A DNA stretch of 64,000 nucleotides from Bacteroidota bacterium (GCA_005882315.1 VBAR01000001.1:2632585-2696584), one strand, 5' to 3'; shown: positions 1 to 9,991, numbered from the stretch's first letter. A program made the numbers and translations. The notes: generated by a model not told the origin, from the sequence alone.

Positions 1-571
1 GCTGTTCGGTTATATAAATGCAAGGCCCAATGGCTGCACAGGCATCATAAGTTTTTGCCTGTGGCAGATAAAGAGGATTTTCTCCTTCAATACTTCTGCT
101 GCTCATATCATTGCCAATTGTGTAGCCAATTATTTTTCCAGATGAAGTAACTACCAGTGTTAGTTCCGGTTCAGGTACATCCCAGGTAGAATCTTTTCGT
201 ATATTGACCTTCTTACCTGGTCCTACTATGCGGTTCGGTGTTGCTTTAAAAAAAACTTCCGGTCTTTCAGCTTCATACACTTTTGCATAAAAATCTGCAC
301 CGCCTGATAATTTTGATTCTTCCTGGCGTCCAACTTTACTGCGCAGGTAAGTAACGCCACATGCCCACAATTCCTGCTTTCCAACAGGTGCTAATATTGT
401 TGAATCAGTAATAGATTCTTTTTTAGTGCCGTACCCGGATGATAATAAAGCAGTAATTGTTTTAAAAAGATTATCATCATTTATGAAATTATCCCAGTCC
501 TGAAGTTGAGCTTCAAAGAAGCCTTCATTAGTTTCAATAATAACTCCGTTTTTCGTTTTGTATAGTTTCAC
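1..571 (-). CDS. FAH-fold 2-keto-3-deoxy-pentonate dehydratase (C-terminus outside window)
   Basis: The first 190 residues of a fumarylacetoacetate-hydrolase-family protein; the gene runs off the left edge. The start is a GTG 23 bases after the upstream esterase stop, and no in-frame ATG gives a full N-terminal domain. The metal-binding pattern E134-x-E136 followed 19 residues later by D155 is visible, as in FAH-fold dehydratases and isomerases. FAH-fold enzymes include KdaD/XylX-type dehydratases that turn 2-keto-3-deoxy-pentonates into alpha-ketoglutaric semialdehyde. That role is inferred here because the same operon encodes an aldonate dehydratase (previous step) and a semialdehyde dehydrogenase (next step). 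A hydrolase acting on a 2,4-diketo acid is the main alternative. It has no signal peptide and is probably cytoplasmic. Confidence 0.82.
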   Translation of the reverse strand, partial: MKLYKTKNGVIIETNEGFFEAQLQDWDNFINDDNLFKTITALLSSGYGTKKESITDSTILAPVGKQELWACGVTYLRSKVGRQEESKLSGGADFYAKVYEAERPEVFFKATPNRIVGPGKKVNIRKDSTWDVPEPELTLVVTSSGKIIGYTIGNDMSSRSIEGENPLYLPQAKTYDACAAIGPCIYITEQ

Positions 572-594
572 TTTTTATTGTTTTAGGTCTTTGA

Positions 595-1464
595 TTACTG
601 TATTGTTATATCACTCCAAAGCCACATCAAAGATTCGGGTAAAATACTTCCTCCATGCTTGCCACTATGTGTACCATTGCCTTTTACAAATTTTACATCA
701 TAGCTTTTATATTTAAGAGCAGCTTCCATTTCGAGATTAGCCAGCCACCAGTTGCCATGTTCATTGTCTAAATCGTTTGTTCCATCCTGCATAAGTATTT
801 TTATATCCCTTTTATTATTCTTCCTGATAATGGATGGATAGTTATTGCCTCCACGGATATTTGTATAACTACCAATCTGGCTTAGTACTTTGCTAAAAAA
901 ATCCGGATGTTCCCAGGCTGCGGTAAATGCACAAATGGCACCGCTTGAAAGTCCACCGATGCCGTGCATAGATGCTTTATCGCTTATGTTATATTTCTTT
1001 TTGACTTCAGGAATGATCTCACTAATAAGCATAGTAACATATTTATCGTCCATTACATCATACTCATTTACACGGTTACTTACACGAAACCTGTTTTCAG
1101 GATAATCTTTATTAGCGTTGCCCGGATTTATAAATAAACAAATAGTAACAGGCAGTTTTTTTTGATGAATTAAATTGTCATATACAATGCATACCCGCTG
1201 ATCACCACTGTCATTTACATACGCATGGCCATCCTGAAAAATCATGAGGGCTGAAGGTTTAGCAGCATCATATTGTGCCGGCACATAAACATAGTATTCT
1301 CTGAAATTATTATACAACTTACTTTCCCATTCATACTTAGTGATGCTACCCTTGGGTACACCAGGTTGCCGCTGAGAATCGGGACCTAATTTATAAAGTG
1401 AATCCTGAGAAAAGCAGGCAGTAATAAACAGTAGTAATAATAAGACAGCTAAATATTTTTTCAT
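595..1464 (-). CDS. secreted alpha/beta-hydrolase esterase (CE1/enterochelin-esterase-like)
   Basis: A 289-residue exported esterase. The N-terminus is a short basic stretch plus hydrophobic core ending in ITAC (a possible lipobox at Cys17), so it may be a lipoprotein. The nucleophile elbow G-L-S-S-G lies at residues 171-175 (Ser173), with a plausible Asp at the D-G-T-N-D stretch and a late His in N-G-T-H-S. The order of motifs matches the esterase D / CE1 group, which cleaves acyl groups such as feruloyl or acetyl from plant polysaccharides. It lies in the middle of the pentonate operon, 72 bases after the dehydratase gene, which suggests co-expression with sugar-acid catabolism. The exact ester bond cannot be read from the sequence. 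Confidence 0.8.
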   Translation of the reverse strand: MKKYLAVLLLLLFITACFSQDSLYKLGPDSQRQPGVPKGSITKYEWESKLYNNFREYYVYVPAQYDAAKPSALMIFQDGHAYVNDSGDQRVCIVYDNLIHQKKLPVTICLFINPGNANKDYPENRFRVSNRVNEYDVMDDKYVTMLISEIIPEVKKKYNISDKASMHGIGGLSSGAICAFTAAWEHPDFFSKVLSQIGSYTNIRGGNNYPSIIRKNNKRDIKILMQDGTNDLDNEHGNWWLANLEMEAALKYKSYDVKFVKGNGTHSGKHGGSILPESLMWLWSDITIQ

Positions 1465-1536
1465 GTTGCTTTTATTTTACAGGCCATTACAGCCAGTATA
1501 ATAAGCGGGCACTACATTCTTTAATAAAAAACAATT

Positions 1537-3270
1537 TTAATGCAAATCCCTTGTTACTACATCCCCGGAACCGCCTTGTAAAATATCAAGATCTGCACCA
1601 AGGTGTGCCTGCTGCACATGGTTAATATATATTTTTACATAGCCTCTTGCAGTCATTGGAGGTGGTGGTACCCATGCTGCTCTTCTTTTTTGTAATTCTT
1701 CTTCGCTGATGTCAAGATGCAGTTTTCTTTTCTCCACATCCAGTTCAATCATATCACCATTTTTCACCAATGCTAATGTACCGCCGATAGCAGATTCGGG
1801 AGACACATGAAGAACTACTGTGCCTGCAGCAGTACCACTCATTCTTCCATCAGATATTCGTATCATATCTCTTACTCCTTTGCGCAATAATTTTTCCGGC
1901 AAATCCACATTGCCCACTTCCGGCATTCCGGGATAACCAACAGGCCCTACTGTTTTTAAAACGATCACACATGTTTCATCAATATCAAGATTGGGGTCAT
2001 CAATCCGGGCATGATAATCCTCCATCGTTTCAAATACAACTGCACGGCCCCGGTGTTTCATTAATTTTTTTGATGCCGCCGATGGTTTAATGATGGCGCC
2101 GTCCACACATAAATTCCCTTTTAGCACTGCAATACCGGCATTCTGTTGTAATGGTTGCTCAACGGAAGCAATTACCTTCCTGTTATAACATACCGGGTTA
2201 CTATAATTTTCACCAACGGTTTTTCCATTTACTGTAATCACCTCATTATGCAGATATTTCTTCATCTCATTTATTACTACAGGTAAACCACCAGCGTAAT
2301 AAAAATCTTCCATTAAAAACTCACCTGATGGTTTCAGATTGACCAGCAAAGGAATTTTACTACCAATAGTATCAAAATCTTCCAGTTTCAATTCTACGCC
2401 AATTCTTCCTGCGATAGCTTGTAAGTGAATCAAAAAGTTAGTGGAACCTCCAACTGCCGCATTTATAACAATTGAATTTTCGAATGCTTTTCGGGTAAGA
2501 ATTTTTGATAGTTTCAAATCTTCTTTTACCATTTCTACAATTCTTCTTCCACTTAACTGTGCCATTACTTTTTTTCTTGCATCAACTGCTGGTATTGTAG
2601 CTGCACCAGGTAATGTTAATCCTAATGCTTCTACCATGCAGGCCATGGTTGAAGCCGTTCCCATGCTCATACAATGACCCTGGCTTCTGGCGGTTCCTAT
2701 TTCAGCTTCTAAAATATCTTCTGCTGTATAATTTTCATTCAGCTTTTTTTCTTTAACCATCCAGTTAAAAGAACCGGAGCCTAAGCATTCTCCTTTAAAC
2801 CTACCATTGAGCATTGGCCCGCCCGGAACAACAATGGTGGGTAGATCAACACTGCATGCACCCATTACGGTACTCGGTGTTGTTTTATCACAACCGGTAA
2901 GCAATACCACACCATCTAAAGGATTGGCACGGATGCTTTCTTCAGTATCCATACTTGCAAGATTCCTGAACAGCATTGTGGTAGGTTTCATTATTGTTTC
3001 ACCCAATGAAGTAACAGGAAACTCTAATGGGAAACCACCTGCTTCTATTACACCTCTTTTTACAATTTCTGCAAAATCACGAAGATGTCCGTTGCATGGG
3101 GTCAATTCGCTCCAGGTATTACAAATACCAATCACAGGACGGCCACGAAAATAATCATCAGGGTATCCCTGGTTACGCAACCATGAACGATGCACAAAAC
3201 CCATCTTATCATCTTTGCCAAACCAATCGTGGCTCCTTAATTTTTTTTCATCTGATGGTAATTTTTTCAT
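1537..3270 (-). CDS. IlvD/Edd-family pentonate (L-arabinonate/D-xylonate) dehydratase
   Basis: A 577-residue member of the IlvD/Edd [2Fe-2S] dehydratase family that removes water from an aldonate to give a 2-keto-3-deoxy acid. Cysteines at 59, 127 and 200 sit where the cluster ligands of characterised pentonate dehydratases lie. Glu91, Asp128 and Lys129 fit the metal site with carbamylated Lys, and Ser478/Thr480 in the S-D-G-R-M-S-G-T motif are the catalytic candidates. This spacing resembles L-arabinonate/D-xylonate dehydratases more than branched-chain dihydroxy-acid dehydratase. Two features of the context support a sugar-acid role: no branched-chain amino acid genes nearby, and a semialdehyde dehydrogenase gene 23 bases upstream. 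Which pentonate is preferred cannot be decided here. It is cytoplasmic with no signal peptide. Confidence 0.9.
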   Translation of the reverse strand: MKKLPSDEKKLRSHDWFGKDDKMGFVHRSWLRNQGYPDDYFRGRPVIGICNTWSELTPCNGHLRDFAEIVKRGVIEAGGFPLEFPVTSLGETIMKPTTMLFRNLASMDTEESIRANPLDGVVLLTGCDKTTPSTVMGACSVDLPTIVVPGGPMLNGRFKGECLGSGSFNWMVKEKKLNENYTAEDILEAEIGTARSQGHCMSMGTASTMACMVEALGLTLPGAATIPAVDARKKVMAQLSGRRIVEMVKEDLKLSKILTRKAFENSIVINAAVGGSTNFLIHLQAIAGRIGVELKLEDFDTIGSKIPLLVNLKPSGEFLMEDFYYAGGLPVVINEMKKYLHNEVITVNGKTVGENYSNPVCYNRKVIASVEQPLQQNAGIAVLKGNLCVDGAIIKPSAASKKLMKHRGRAVVFETMEDYHARIDDPNLDIDETCVIVLKTVGPVGYPGMPEVGNVDLPEKLLRKGVRDMIRISDGRMSGTAAGTVVLHVSPESAIGGTLALVKNGDMIELDVEKRKLHLDISEEELQKRRAAWVPPPPMTARGYVKIYINHVQQAHLGADLDILQGGSGDVVTRDLH

Positions 3271-3293
3271 TTAATACTTTCATTTTGCATAAA

Positions 3294-4883
3294 CTAAATA
3301 ATGTCTTTATTTGACCTTTCGCCATTAATTAACCGGTAAATACTTAGTGTGTTTTTATCTTTTAATTCTGGAGGCAATAGAGATTGAGGCATGTTTTGAT
3401 AACAGACAGGTCTTATAAAACGATAAATGGCCGCTGTGCCTACAGAGGTTGTTTTACTGTCAGAAGTAGAGGGAAAAGGACCGCCATGTACCATTGCACT
3501 GCATACTTCCACACCGGTGGGAAATCCATTAATAACAAGTCTGCCTACTTTTTGTTCAAGAATATCTATCAGATCTTTGTATTCAATAAGCTCCGCATCT
3601 GTACCATGAACGGTTGCGGTAAGATGGCCGGAAAGATTTTTTGCAATATCCATCATTTCGTTTTTCGAATTAGTGGTAACCGCAATACTTGCAGGACCAA
3701 AAATTTCTTCACTTAATAGCGGACTCTTGCTGAATGTTTCACTGTTTGCAGACAACAGTACAGGAGTTGCAAAATTTTCACCATTGTTCGTGGTACTATT
3801 GCCGGCTGCTAACTGCTCCACACCGGAAATACCAAGGTGCTCGCTAACTCCTTGTTTATATGAATTGAAAATTGGCGGGCCCAGCATTACTCCTCCGGTT
3901 GTTTTTTCGAACTCCTGCTTTAATGTGGATCTAAAATCATTGCCATCATTCTTTGGATAAAAAAGTATTCCCGGATTTGTACAAAATTGACCTACGCCTA
4001 ATGTTACCGATCCGGAATAAGCTGCAGCAATGGCTGCACCTCTTTCTTTCATGGCTTGTGGTAAAATAAAAACAGGATTACTGCTTCCCATTTCTGCATA
4101 AACAGGTATGGGCACCGGTCTGCTTACAGCAGCATCATATAATGCTTTACCACCTTTATATGAGCCGGTAAATCCAACTGCTTTTACCTGCGGATGTTTT
4201 ACCAGTTGCATTCCTGTTTTGGTACCATCACCAAACAATACTGAAAAAACACCGTCGGGCATACCGGTTTTGCGGGCTGCCGTTTGTATCGCTTTACCCA
4301 CCATCGCAGATGTGGCCGGATGTGAGCTATGTGCTTTTACAATTACCGGGCACCCAGCAGCAAGTGCAGAAGCCGTATCACCACCGGCAACTGAAAATGC
4401 CAATGGAAAATTGCTGGCGCCAAAAACTACTACCGGGCCAAGGGCTATAAACATAAACCGCAGATCAGGCTTTGGTACGGGTGCTCGGCCGGGTATAGCC
4501 GTTTCGATCCTTGCATCTACCCAGGAACCTTCTTTTACCAATGCAGCAAACATTTTTAACTGGTTAACTGTTCTGCCTCTTTCACCTTCAATTCTCGATT
4601 TTGGTAAACCTGTTTCGCTGCAGCAAATAGTAACCAGCTCATCACCGGTATTCATAATTTCTTCAGCAATTGTTTCTAAGAACAATGCCTTTTCGGCACC
4701 GCTTTTTTTATAGTAATGCTGAAAAGCCTGTGCTGCTTTTTCAGCTGCCAGGTTAACTTCTTCGAGAGTTGCTTTATGAAATTGGTATTCGTTATTACTT
4801 TGTTTTATGGGGTTATAAGAATAAAAGGTTTCATCTCCGTCACCAGAATTATCAAAACCGATAATTTGCTGTTCTTGTTTCAT
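3294..4883 (-). CDS. alpha-ketoglutaric semialdehyde dehydrogenase (NADP-type aldehyde dehydrogenase)
   Basis: A 529-residue aldehyde dehydrogenase of the alpha-ketoglutaric semialdehyde (2,5-dioxopentanoate) dehydrogenase type. The catalytic Cys301 lies in G-Q-F-C-T-N-P-G and the general-base Glu264 in A-E-M-G-S, both atypical of betaine-aldehyde enzymes but usual for this subgroup. The coenzyme loop G-F-T-G-S lies at 237-241. It would oxidise the semialdehyde to alpha-ketoglutarate, the last step of the Weimberg route. It is the first gene of the minus-strand operon that also holds the IlvD/Edd dehydratase (23-base gap) and the FAH-fold protein. A role in hydroxyproline or glucarate breakdown would use the same reaction, but no other genes of those routes are present. 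Confidence 0.9.
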   Translation of the reverse strand: MKQEQQIIGFDNSGDGDETFYSYNPIKQSNNEYQFHKATLEEVNLAAEKAAQAFQHYYKKSGAEKALFLETIAEEIMNTGDELVTICCSETGLPKSRIEGERGRTVNQLKMFAALVKEGSWVDARIETAIPGRAPVPKPDLRFMFIALGPVVVFGASNFPLAFSVAGGDTASALAAGCPVIVKAHSSHPATSAMVGKAIQTAARKTGMPDGVFSVLFGDGTKTGMQLVKHPQVKAVGFTGSYKGGKALYDAAVSRPVPIPVYAEMGSSNPVFILPQAMKERGAAIAAAYSGSVTLGVGQFCTNPGILFYPKNDGNDFRSTLKQEFEKTTGGVMLGPPIFNSYKQGVSEHLGISGVEQLAAGNSTTNNGENFATPVLLSANSETFSKSPLLSEEIFGPASIAVTTNSKNEMMDIAKNLSGHLTATVHGTDAELIEYKDLIDILEQKVGRLVINGFPTGVEVCSAMVHGGPFPSTSDSKTTSVGTAAIYRFIRPVCYQNMPQSLLPPELKDKNTLSIYRLINGERSNKDII

Positions 4884-4929
4884 GTATTTTCTTTCTTATT
4901 ATTAGATGGAAATATTTATTATACCAGTT

Positions 4930-4962
4930 TAAAAAAGACCTGATGTAGATACAAAAGGTCTT
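4930..4962 (-). terminator. probable intrinsic terminator after susD
   Basis: On the minus strand AAGACCT and AGGTCTT form a 7-bp stem with a 14-base loop, followed directly by a run of T. It lies about 205 bases past the susD stop and 47 bases before the semialdehyde dehydrogenase start. It could end the susCD transcript or act as an attenuator between susCD and the pentonate operon. Confidence 0.45.
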
Positions 4963-5166
4963 ATTGCTTATGAAAAACTGCTGCTTGCTTTTTAAATGTT
5001 ATGTCATACAATTGTCTGTACTTAGTTCATCTGCTTCATGTAGTTCAATAGTTGCTCTCCATTATTTTTATGAACCTGTATCGAATAAGCCTTGCAACTA
5101 ATTGAAACTTTTAATTTTTTTAAAATATGTTATACTATGTGCAGTGCTGCATTAGTAAAACCTTAA

Positions 5167-6762
5167 TTAAGGGATATCCCAAAATACTCTTGATGATAAT
5201 TTATCTCCACCAATAGCTGCAGCTGCCGTGTTATAGTTCGCTGTATTTGCAGATGCTTCAAGATTAGGATAAGATAGCCTCCTTATAAAACCAACACTGC
5301 CAAGATCCCCGGCTACAGGATTAGGAGTTAAAGCAGGTAACCCGCTTCTTCTAAAGTTCGCAAATGCTTCTGTCCCGTTCCTGATATTAACGATCCAGTA
5401 TTGAGTATTGATCAGCTTAAGTGCATCGATAGATGTATATGCCACTCCGGGGTTAGCTAAATATGCAGTAACTTCTGCAGCAGTGATAGGAGTGGTGCCA
5501 GTGTATAGAGAATAGGCTGCCATGTCTGCAGCAATCGCATTGTCGTAATATATCTTGGCCTGCGCATCAAGACCGGGAATCCAACCTCTCTTAGCTGCAT
5601 CTGCCAGCAATAGAGATGTTTGTGCATAAGTTACCCAAAACTCCGGAACTCCAGGTGCGGCAATTATATTTACGTTAAACTGTGAATAATTAAGTCCTGA
5701 TCCCCTCCCGCCTCTGTAAGGGCTGCCCAGAGCTAAAATCTGGTCACTGGTAACTCCAATAGGTACCCCATATTGATTAGCTAAAACAACATCGGGAGTA
5801 AGATTGTTTGCAATAGCACCCGGATCTGCATATTGTGCTATCATGAACTTGCCACGCGGATCGGAGGTTGATTTTAATTGATTAACAAAAGGCTCTGCAG
5901 CATAGTTGAAGTGAGAGAAGTTTCGCAATGCCGCATTATCCCCATGGTTAAATGTTGTTCCATCATTTTTAACAAACGCATTATCCGCGTTTGAAGTCAT
6001 CACTCCACCAGCAAATGCTTCTGCTACAATGCTCGCAGCTTTTGTAGGATTAAGTCTAGTGTACCGCATTCCCAAACGTAACAATAATGAATTACCTAGT
6101 TTTTTCCATTTAGTCACCTGGTCTGTAGCATTAGTAGTCTTGGTTGATGGCTGGGCATTTGCACCATAAAAAAGATCAGCAGAAATAAATTCACCAGTAG
6201 TACTCAATGCAGCTATTGATTCTTTGAGCTCTTTATATAAATCGTCATAAATGACTGCATCATCATCATATTTTGGATAAAATATTACATCTGAAACAGC
6301 CTTTCCAGCATCGGAGTAAGGAACATCTCCGTAGTCATCAACCAAACCCATAAATACCTGTGCTTTCCAGATCCGTATCATGCTCTTTAAATTAACACGG
6401 GTTGTACTAGGCCCCAAAATATTCAATGCCTGAATAAGGTTTTTCACCGGTGGTGAATTACCATTATTTCCACCAGCATAAGATTGATCCCACTTAGGAT
6501 TACTATTTCCGTCAATATCGATACCGAAACTAAAACCCTGATTTGCTCCTGTATTGTAAGGGACCACGAATTGCTGAACAATGATATGTTCCGCATTCCA
6601 TGTGCCGATATGGGATCGTTGAGCTCCTGCAAGCAGAAGAGCAGGATCAATTGCCGTTACAGCATATGGATTGGTGTTTATTTTTTCAAAATCCTTATCA
6701 CATGCTGTAAGAAAACAGCCGCTGCAAATAATAAGGATGAGTCGTTTAAATATTTTTATCAT
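5167..6762 (-). CDS. SusD/RagB-family outer-membrane glycan-binding lipoprotein
   Basis: A SusD-like surface lipoprotein that pairs with SusC to capture oligosaccharides at the outer membrane. The N-terminus (M-I-K-I-F-K-R) leads into a hydrophobic stretch and the lipobox L-T-A-C, followed by D-K-D-F-E-K-I-N-T-N-P, the usual opening of the SusD_2 subgroup. I chose the ATG at 6762, four bases past the susC stop, over the one at 6780, which overlaps susC and would put six extra residues before the signal peptide. At about 531 residues it is normal length. Family-typical Trp/Arg-rich C-terminal segments (F-A-N-F-R-R-S-G) are present. The glycan bound is inferred from neighbours to be an arabinose/xylose-containing one. 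Confidence 0.92.
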   Translation of the reverse strand: MIKIFKRLILIICSGCFLTACDKDFEKINTNPYAVTAIDPALLLAGAQRSHIGTWNAEHIIVQQFVVPYNTGANQGFSFGIDIDGNSNPKWDQSYAGGNNGNSPPVKNLIQALNILGPSTTRVNLKSMIRIWKAQVFMGLVDDYGDVPYSDAGKAVSDVIFYPKYDDDAVIYDDLYKELKESIAALSTTGEFISADLFYGANAQPSTKTTNATDQVTKWKKLGNSLLLRLGMRYTRLNPTKAASIVAEAFAGGVMTSNADNAFVKNDGTTFNHGDNAALRNFSHFNYAAEPFVNQLKSTSDPRGKFMIAQYADPGAIANNLTPDVVLANQYGVPIGVTSDQILALGSPYRGGRGSGLNYSQFNVNIIAAPGVPEFWVTYAQTSLLLADAAKRGWIPGLDAQAKIYYDNAIAADMAAYSLYTGTTPITAAEVTAYLANPGVAYTSIDALKLINTQYWIVNIRNGTEAFANFRRSGLPALTPNPVAGDLGSVGFIRRLSYPNLEASANTANYNTAAAAIGGDKLSSRVFWDIP

Positions 6763-6766
6763 ATCG

Positions 6767-9700
6767 TTAGAATTTAACATTTAAAGTAAGATTGTAATTA
6801 CGTGTAGTAGGTAATGACGAATTCTCATAGCCAGACCTGATATCGCCTGATGATTGGATAGCTTCAGGATCAAGACCCGGTAAATCCTTGTATAGAATTG
6901 CTGCATTACGACAAGAGGCTGACAAGGATAAGCCTTTGACAAATTTTAGTACAGCTACCTTTTTTATAAGTTCTGAAAAATTATACGCTAAAGAAATGTT
7001 TCTAAGTTTTACGAAATCAGACTTGAATGTAAAAGGATCGCCTATCTGGTCGTTTCTGTAGCCTGTCCATAAATTCTGCAAACCATTACCTGCAGTAGTG
7101 ACCACAACGGTGTTGGCCAAGCCAGTATTTACATTAACTCCGGGGAATATATAACCACCTTCACGACCAGTCAACGACAATTGACTATGTCCTTGTCTTG
7201 TCATATTCAAAAGTGTAGAAGATAATACGGTACCTCCAAATTTATAGTCAATGTGTATTCCAAGACTCAGATTTTTATAGGTTAGAGTATTATTCCATCC
7301 ACCGGTGAACTTAGGGATAGAACTTCCTAAAGGGTTAAAGCCGCCAGTAATACCCGGCGGATTTGTATTTGATGCTAGCGGGAAACCATTATTACCTACG
7401 AGAATTTCGCCTTTGGTATTTTTCCTGTAAGTTCTTGTGTACAATTGGTTCATTCCTAAACCTTCTGTGTACCTTATTTCGCCGAGGAACTCATTACCTG
7501 TGCCGTTAAAATAAAGCAACAGTATGGTTCCGCTTGGGTTGCCCACATCCAGGACTTTCGTTTCAAGATAGGCGTTGTTCCAGGAAGTTGTCCAACTAAA
7601 ATCTTTTGTTTGTACAGCTTTGAATTCAATCAGCGTTTCCAAACCACTATTCTTTAATGAGGCCTCGTTTTGTTTTGAAGTGGCATATCCGGATGCAGTG
7701 GAAAGATTGACATCTATTATTTGATCCGTGGTTACTTTATCAAATACAGCGATATCCAGCAACAACCTGTTTTTAAACAATCTCGTTTCTAGACCTATTT
7801 CTTTTTCCGTCACGGTAAATGGCTGTAACGATGGATTAGGGGCACCTGTGCCATTAACGCTTGCTAAAGTCTGGCTATTAAATAAATTTGCCCCAAGCCC
7901 ATAAGTCAGAACACCATCATAGGGGTTCACTAAAGCAACACTACCTACCTGCGCCCATGAAGCTCTTAATTTTCCATAAGAAAGCCAGCTCATATTCTTT
8001 AATAGCTCTGAGAAAACAAAACTAGCCGATACGGATGGATAAAATTTATTGTTATTGGCAGGGTCAAGTATGGAAAACCAATCTTTTCTTCCTGTAGCAT
8101 TGATGAATAAAAAACCATTGTATCCTATTTCAGCCGAACCATAAAGTGAATTGACACGTTGTTGGCTATAGTTAAAACCATCACCTGCACCCTTGACTGT
8201 ACCATTCCTATAAGAATAAAGATCAGGAACAGTAAAATTAGTGGCAGACTGACTCATGTTCTTGAACTCCGATCTCAAAGTATTTCCACCGAAACTGAAG
8301 TCAGCAGAGAATTTTCCAAACTTATTGCTGCTACCGATAAGAAAATCAGCATTTATATCGGTAGTAGTAGTATTGCTTACATTATAATTACCCCTGTATG
8401 TTAAAGTGGGAGTAGTAGTGGCAACTACCGTGTTGGAGCCTGTACCGTTCAGGGCATACGACTCAGAGAAGTTAGTGCCACGATCGTAGTTAAACCTGCC
8501 TTGTGCAAAGAGCCAGTTTGTAATATCATAACGTAATGTAGCCGTTCCGAGAAGACGATTTCTGTCCTCCTTAAATTTTTGGCCGTATTGCAATGGAAAG
8601 AATGGGTTATTAACTGTACCCTGGAATCCGCTGGTTCTCCATTCAGCCCCTGTAGCAGGATCCTTTGCATGTTCCCTATAAGCATCAATCGGAGTAGAAA
8701 TAGGCATCCTGTTAAAGAAATTTACAGCGCCATCACCCTGTGTCCCAATTTGCGGGGGGTTAATATAATCCTCATCTGCATAGTTGACGTTTAATTGCAA
8801 TTTGAGGTTTTTAACTACTGTGTGTTGTATTCCCACGTTGAAGATTCTTCTTTTATATTCATTGCTTGGTACAATTCCATCAGCATTCGTGGTTGAGATA
8901 GACGCCCTGAAACTTCCGTTCGCATTACCACCCGACAATCCAAGTGTATTAGTAAGATTTGTTCCTGTTTGCAAAAAGTCAAAAAGTTGGTAAGGATAAG
9001 CAGAGTAGGGTCTCATAACCCCATCAAAATTAATAGTAGGTTGACCATCTAGTTTCGCACCCCATCCAAACTGACCATTGCCTTGAATCTGCGCGGCGGT
9101 TGTAAACTTGACTCCGCCTTGCCCCTGACCATATTCAGTCTGGACGATCTCATCCATAAAATTCAAAGCTTGTGAAGTAGTATAGCTGGAAGTAAAATCA
9201 ACTCCGATACCTTGGTTTTTTTGACCGGACTTAGTGGTAATGATTATCGCACCACGAGCAGCTCTTGAACCGTAAAGCGCAGCGGCAGCAGCCCCTTTCA
9301 AGACAGTCATGCTTTCAATATCATCCGGGTTAATGTTGGCAAAATTATCACCACGGTCACGTGATGGATTATTTCCCTCATTACCCCTCGCACCCTGATC
9401 CATTGGGAGGCCATTGATGACTAAGAGAGGAGAATTATCAGCTCCGGCAAAACCAACTTGTCCACGTATGCGTATCTGATTACTGGAGCCGGCGCCGGCA
9501 GCCGGAGGTGTTATATTCAGACCCGCTACTCTTCCTTCCAGGGATTCACCAATGTTAGAAGTTCTGTTCTTAATTAATTCATCTGTATGGACAGATGTTG
9601 TAGCATAGCCCAGTTTCCTTGTGTTCCGACTGATGCCTAAAGCAGTAACAACTACTTCGCCCAGGTTTTGTACATCGGATATCAAAGTGACATCGATAGA

Positions 9701-9991
9701 GCTTCGGCTATTTACCGATATTTCCTGGCTAGTATACCCAACGAAGCTAAATAATAAAATTGCATTGGATGTAGCAGCAATTGAATAGTTTCCGGAAGCA
9801 TCAGTTGTAGTGCCTGCAGAACCACCTTTTACCGATACAGTGACAGCAGAAAGCTTTTTTCCATTTTCATCGCTGACAGTTCCCTTTACTGTTTGAGCAT
9901 ATACGCCAACAGTAATAAGAAAGAAAGATGAAATCAGAAAACATAAACGGGAATAACCTGGCGAAAATGCCAGCAGCATTTTTTTCTTCAT
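6767..9991 (-). CDS. SusC/RagA-family TonB-dependent outer-membrane transporter
   Basis: A 1074-residue TonB-dependent transporter. A signal peptide ending in V-Y-A-Q is followed by a carboxypeptidase-regulatory-like beta-sandwich (about residues 33-110), a TonB-box-like segment (G-E-V-V-V-T-A-L-G), the plug domain (about 120-260, with the family signature around S-M-T-V-L-K-G-A-A-A-A-A-L-Y-G-S) and a large C-terminal barrel ending in an aromatic residue (V-K-F). It is translated just before susD with a four-base gap, the standard pair for oligosaccharide import. The divergent AraC gene 177 bases away is the probable regulator. Size and domain order are complete with no sign of decay. Confidence 0.95.
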   Translation of the reverse strand: MKKKMLLAFSPGYSRLCFLISSFFLITVGVYAQTVKGTVSDENGKKLSAVTVSVKGGSAGTTTDASGNYSIAATSNAILLFSFVGYTSQEISVNSRSSIDVTLISDVQNLGEVVVTALGISRNTRKLGYATTSVHTDELIKNRTSNIGESLEGRVAGLNITPPAAGAGSSNQIRIRGQVGFAGADNSPLLVINGLPMDQGARGNEGNNPSRDRGDNFANINPDDIESMTVLKGAAAAALYGSRAARGAIIITTKSGQKNQGIGVDFTSSYTTSQALNFMDEIVQTEYGQGQGGVKFTTAAQIQGNGQFGWGAKLDGQPTINFDGVMRPYSAYPYQLFDFLQTGTNLTNTLGLSGGNANGSFRASISTTNADGIVPSNEYKRRIFNVGIQHTVVKNLKLQLNVNYADEDYINPPQIGTQGDGAVNFFNRMPISTPIDAYREHAKDPATGAEWRTSGFQGTVNNPFFPLQYGQKFKEDRNRLLGTATLRYDITNWLFAQGRFNYDRGTNFSESYALNGTGSNTVVATTTPTLTYRGNYNVSNTTTTDINADFLIGSSNKFGKFSADFSFGGNTLRSEFKNMSQSATNFTVPDLYSYRNGTVKGAGDGFNYSQQRVNSLYGSAEIGYNGFLFINATGRKDWFSILDPANNNKFYPSVSASFVFSELLKNMSWLSYGKLRASWAQVGSVALVNPYDGVLTYGLGANLFNSQTLASVNGTGAPNPSLQPFTVTEKEIGLETRLFKNRLLLDIAVFDKVTTDQIIDVNLSTASGYATSKQNEASLKNSGLETLIEFKAVQTKDFSWTTSWNNAYLETKVLDVGNPSGTILLLYFNGTGNEFLGEIRYTEGLGMNQLYTRTYRKNTKGEILVGNNGFPLASNTNPPGITGGFNPLGSSIPKFTGGWNNTLTYKNLSLGIHIDYKFGGTVLSSTLLNMTRQGHSQLSLTGREGGYIFPGVNVNTGLANTVVVTTAGNGLQNLWTGYRNDQIGDPFTFKSDFVKLRNISLAYNFSELIKKVAVLKFVKGLSLSASCRNAAILYKDLPGLDPEAIQSSGDIRSGYENSSLPTTRNYNLTLNVKF

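Noticed and set aside
4108..4713. 201-residue plus-strand open frame opposite the semialdehyde dehydrogenase
   Set aside because: Composition is that of a shadow frame (many Pro/Ala/Ser runs), with no start signal and no family match; the opposite strand holds a clear enzyme.
6762..6780. SusD start at the upstream ATG (6780)
   Set aside because: Would overlap susC and lengthen the N-terminus before the signal peptide; the ATG at 6762 is normal for this pair.
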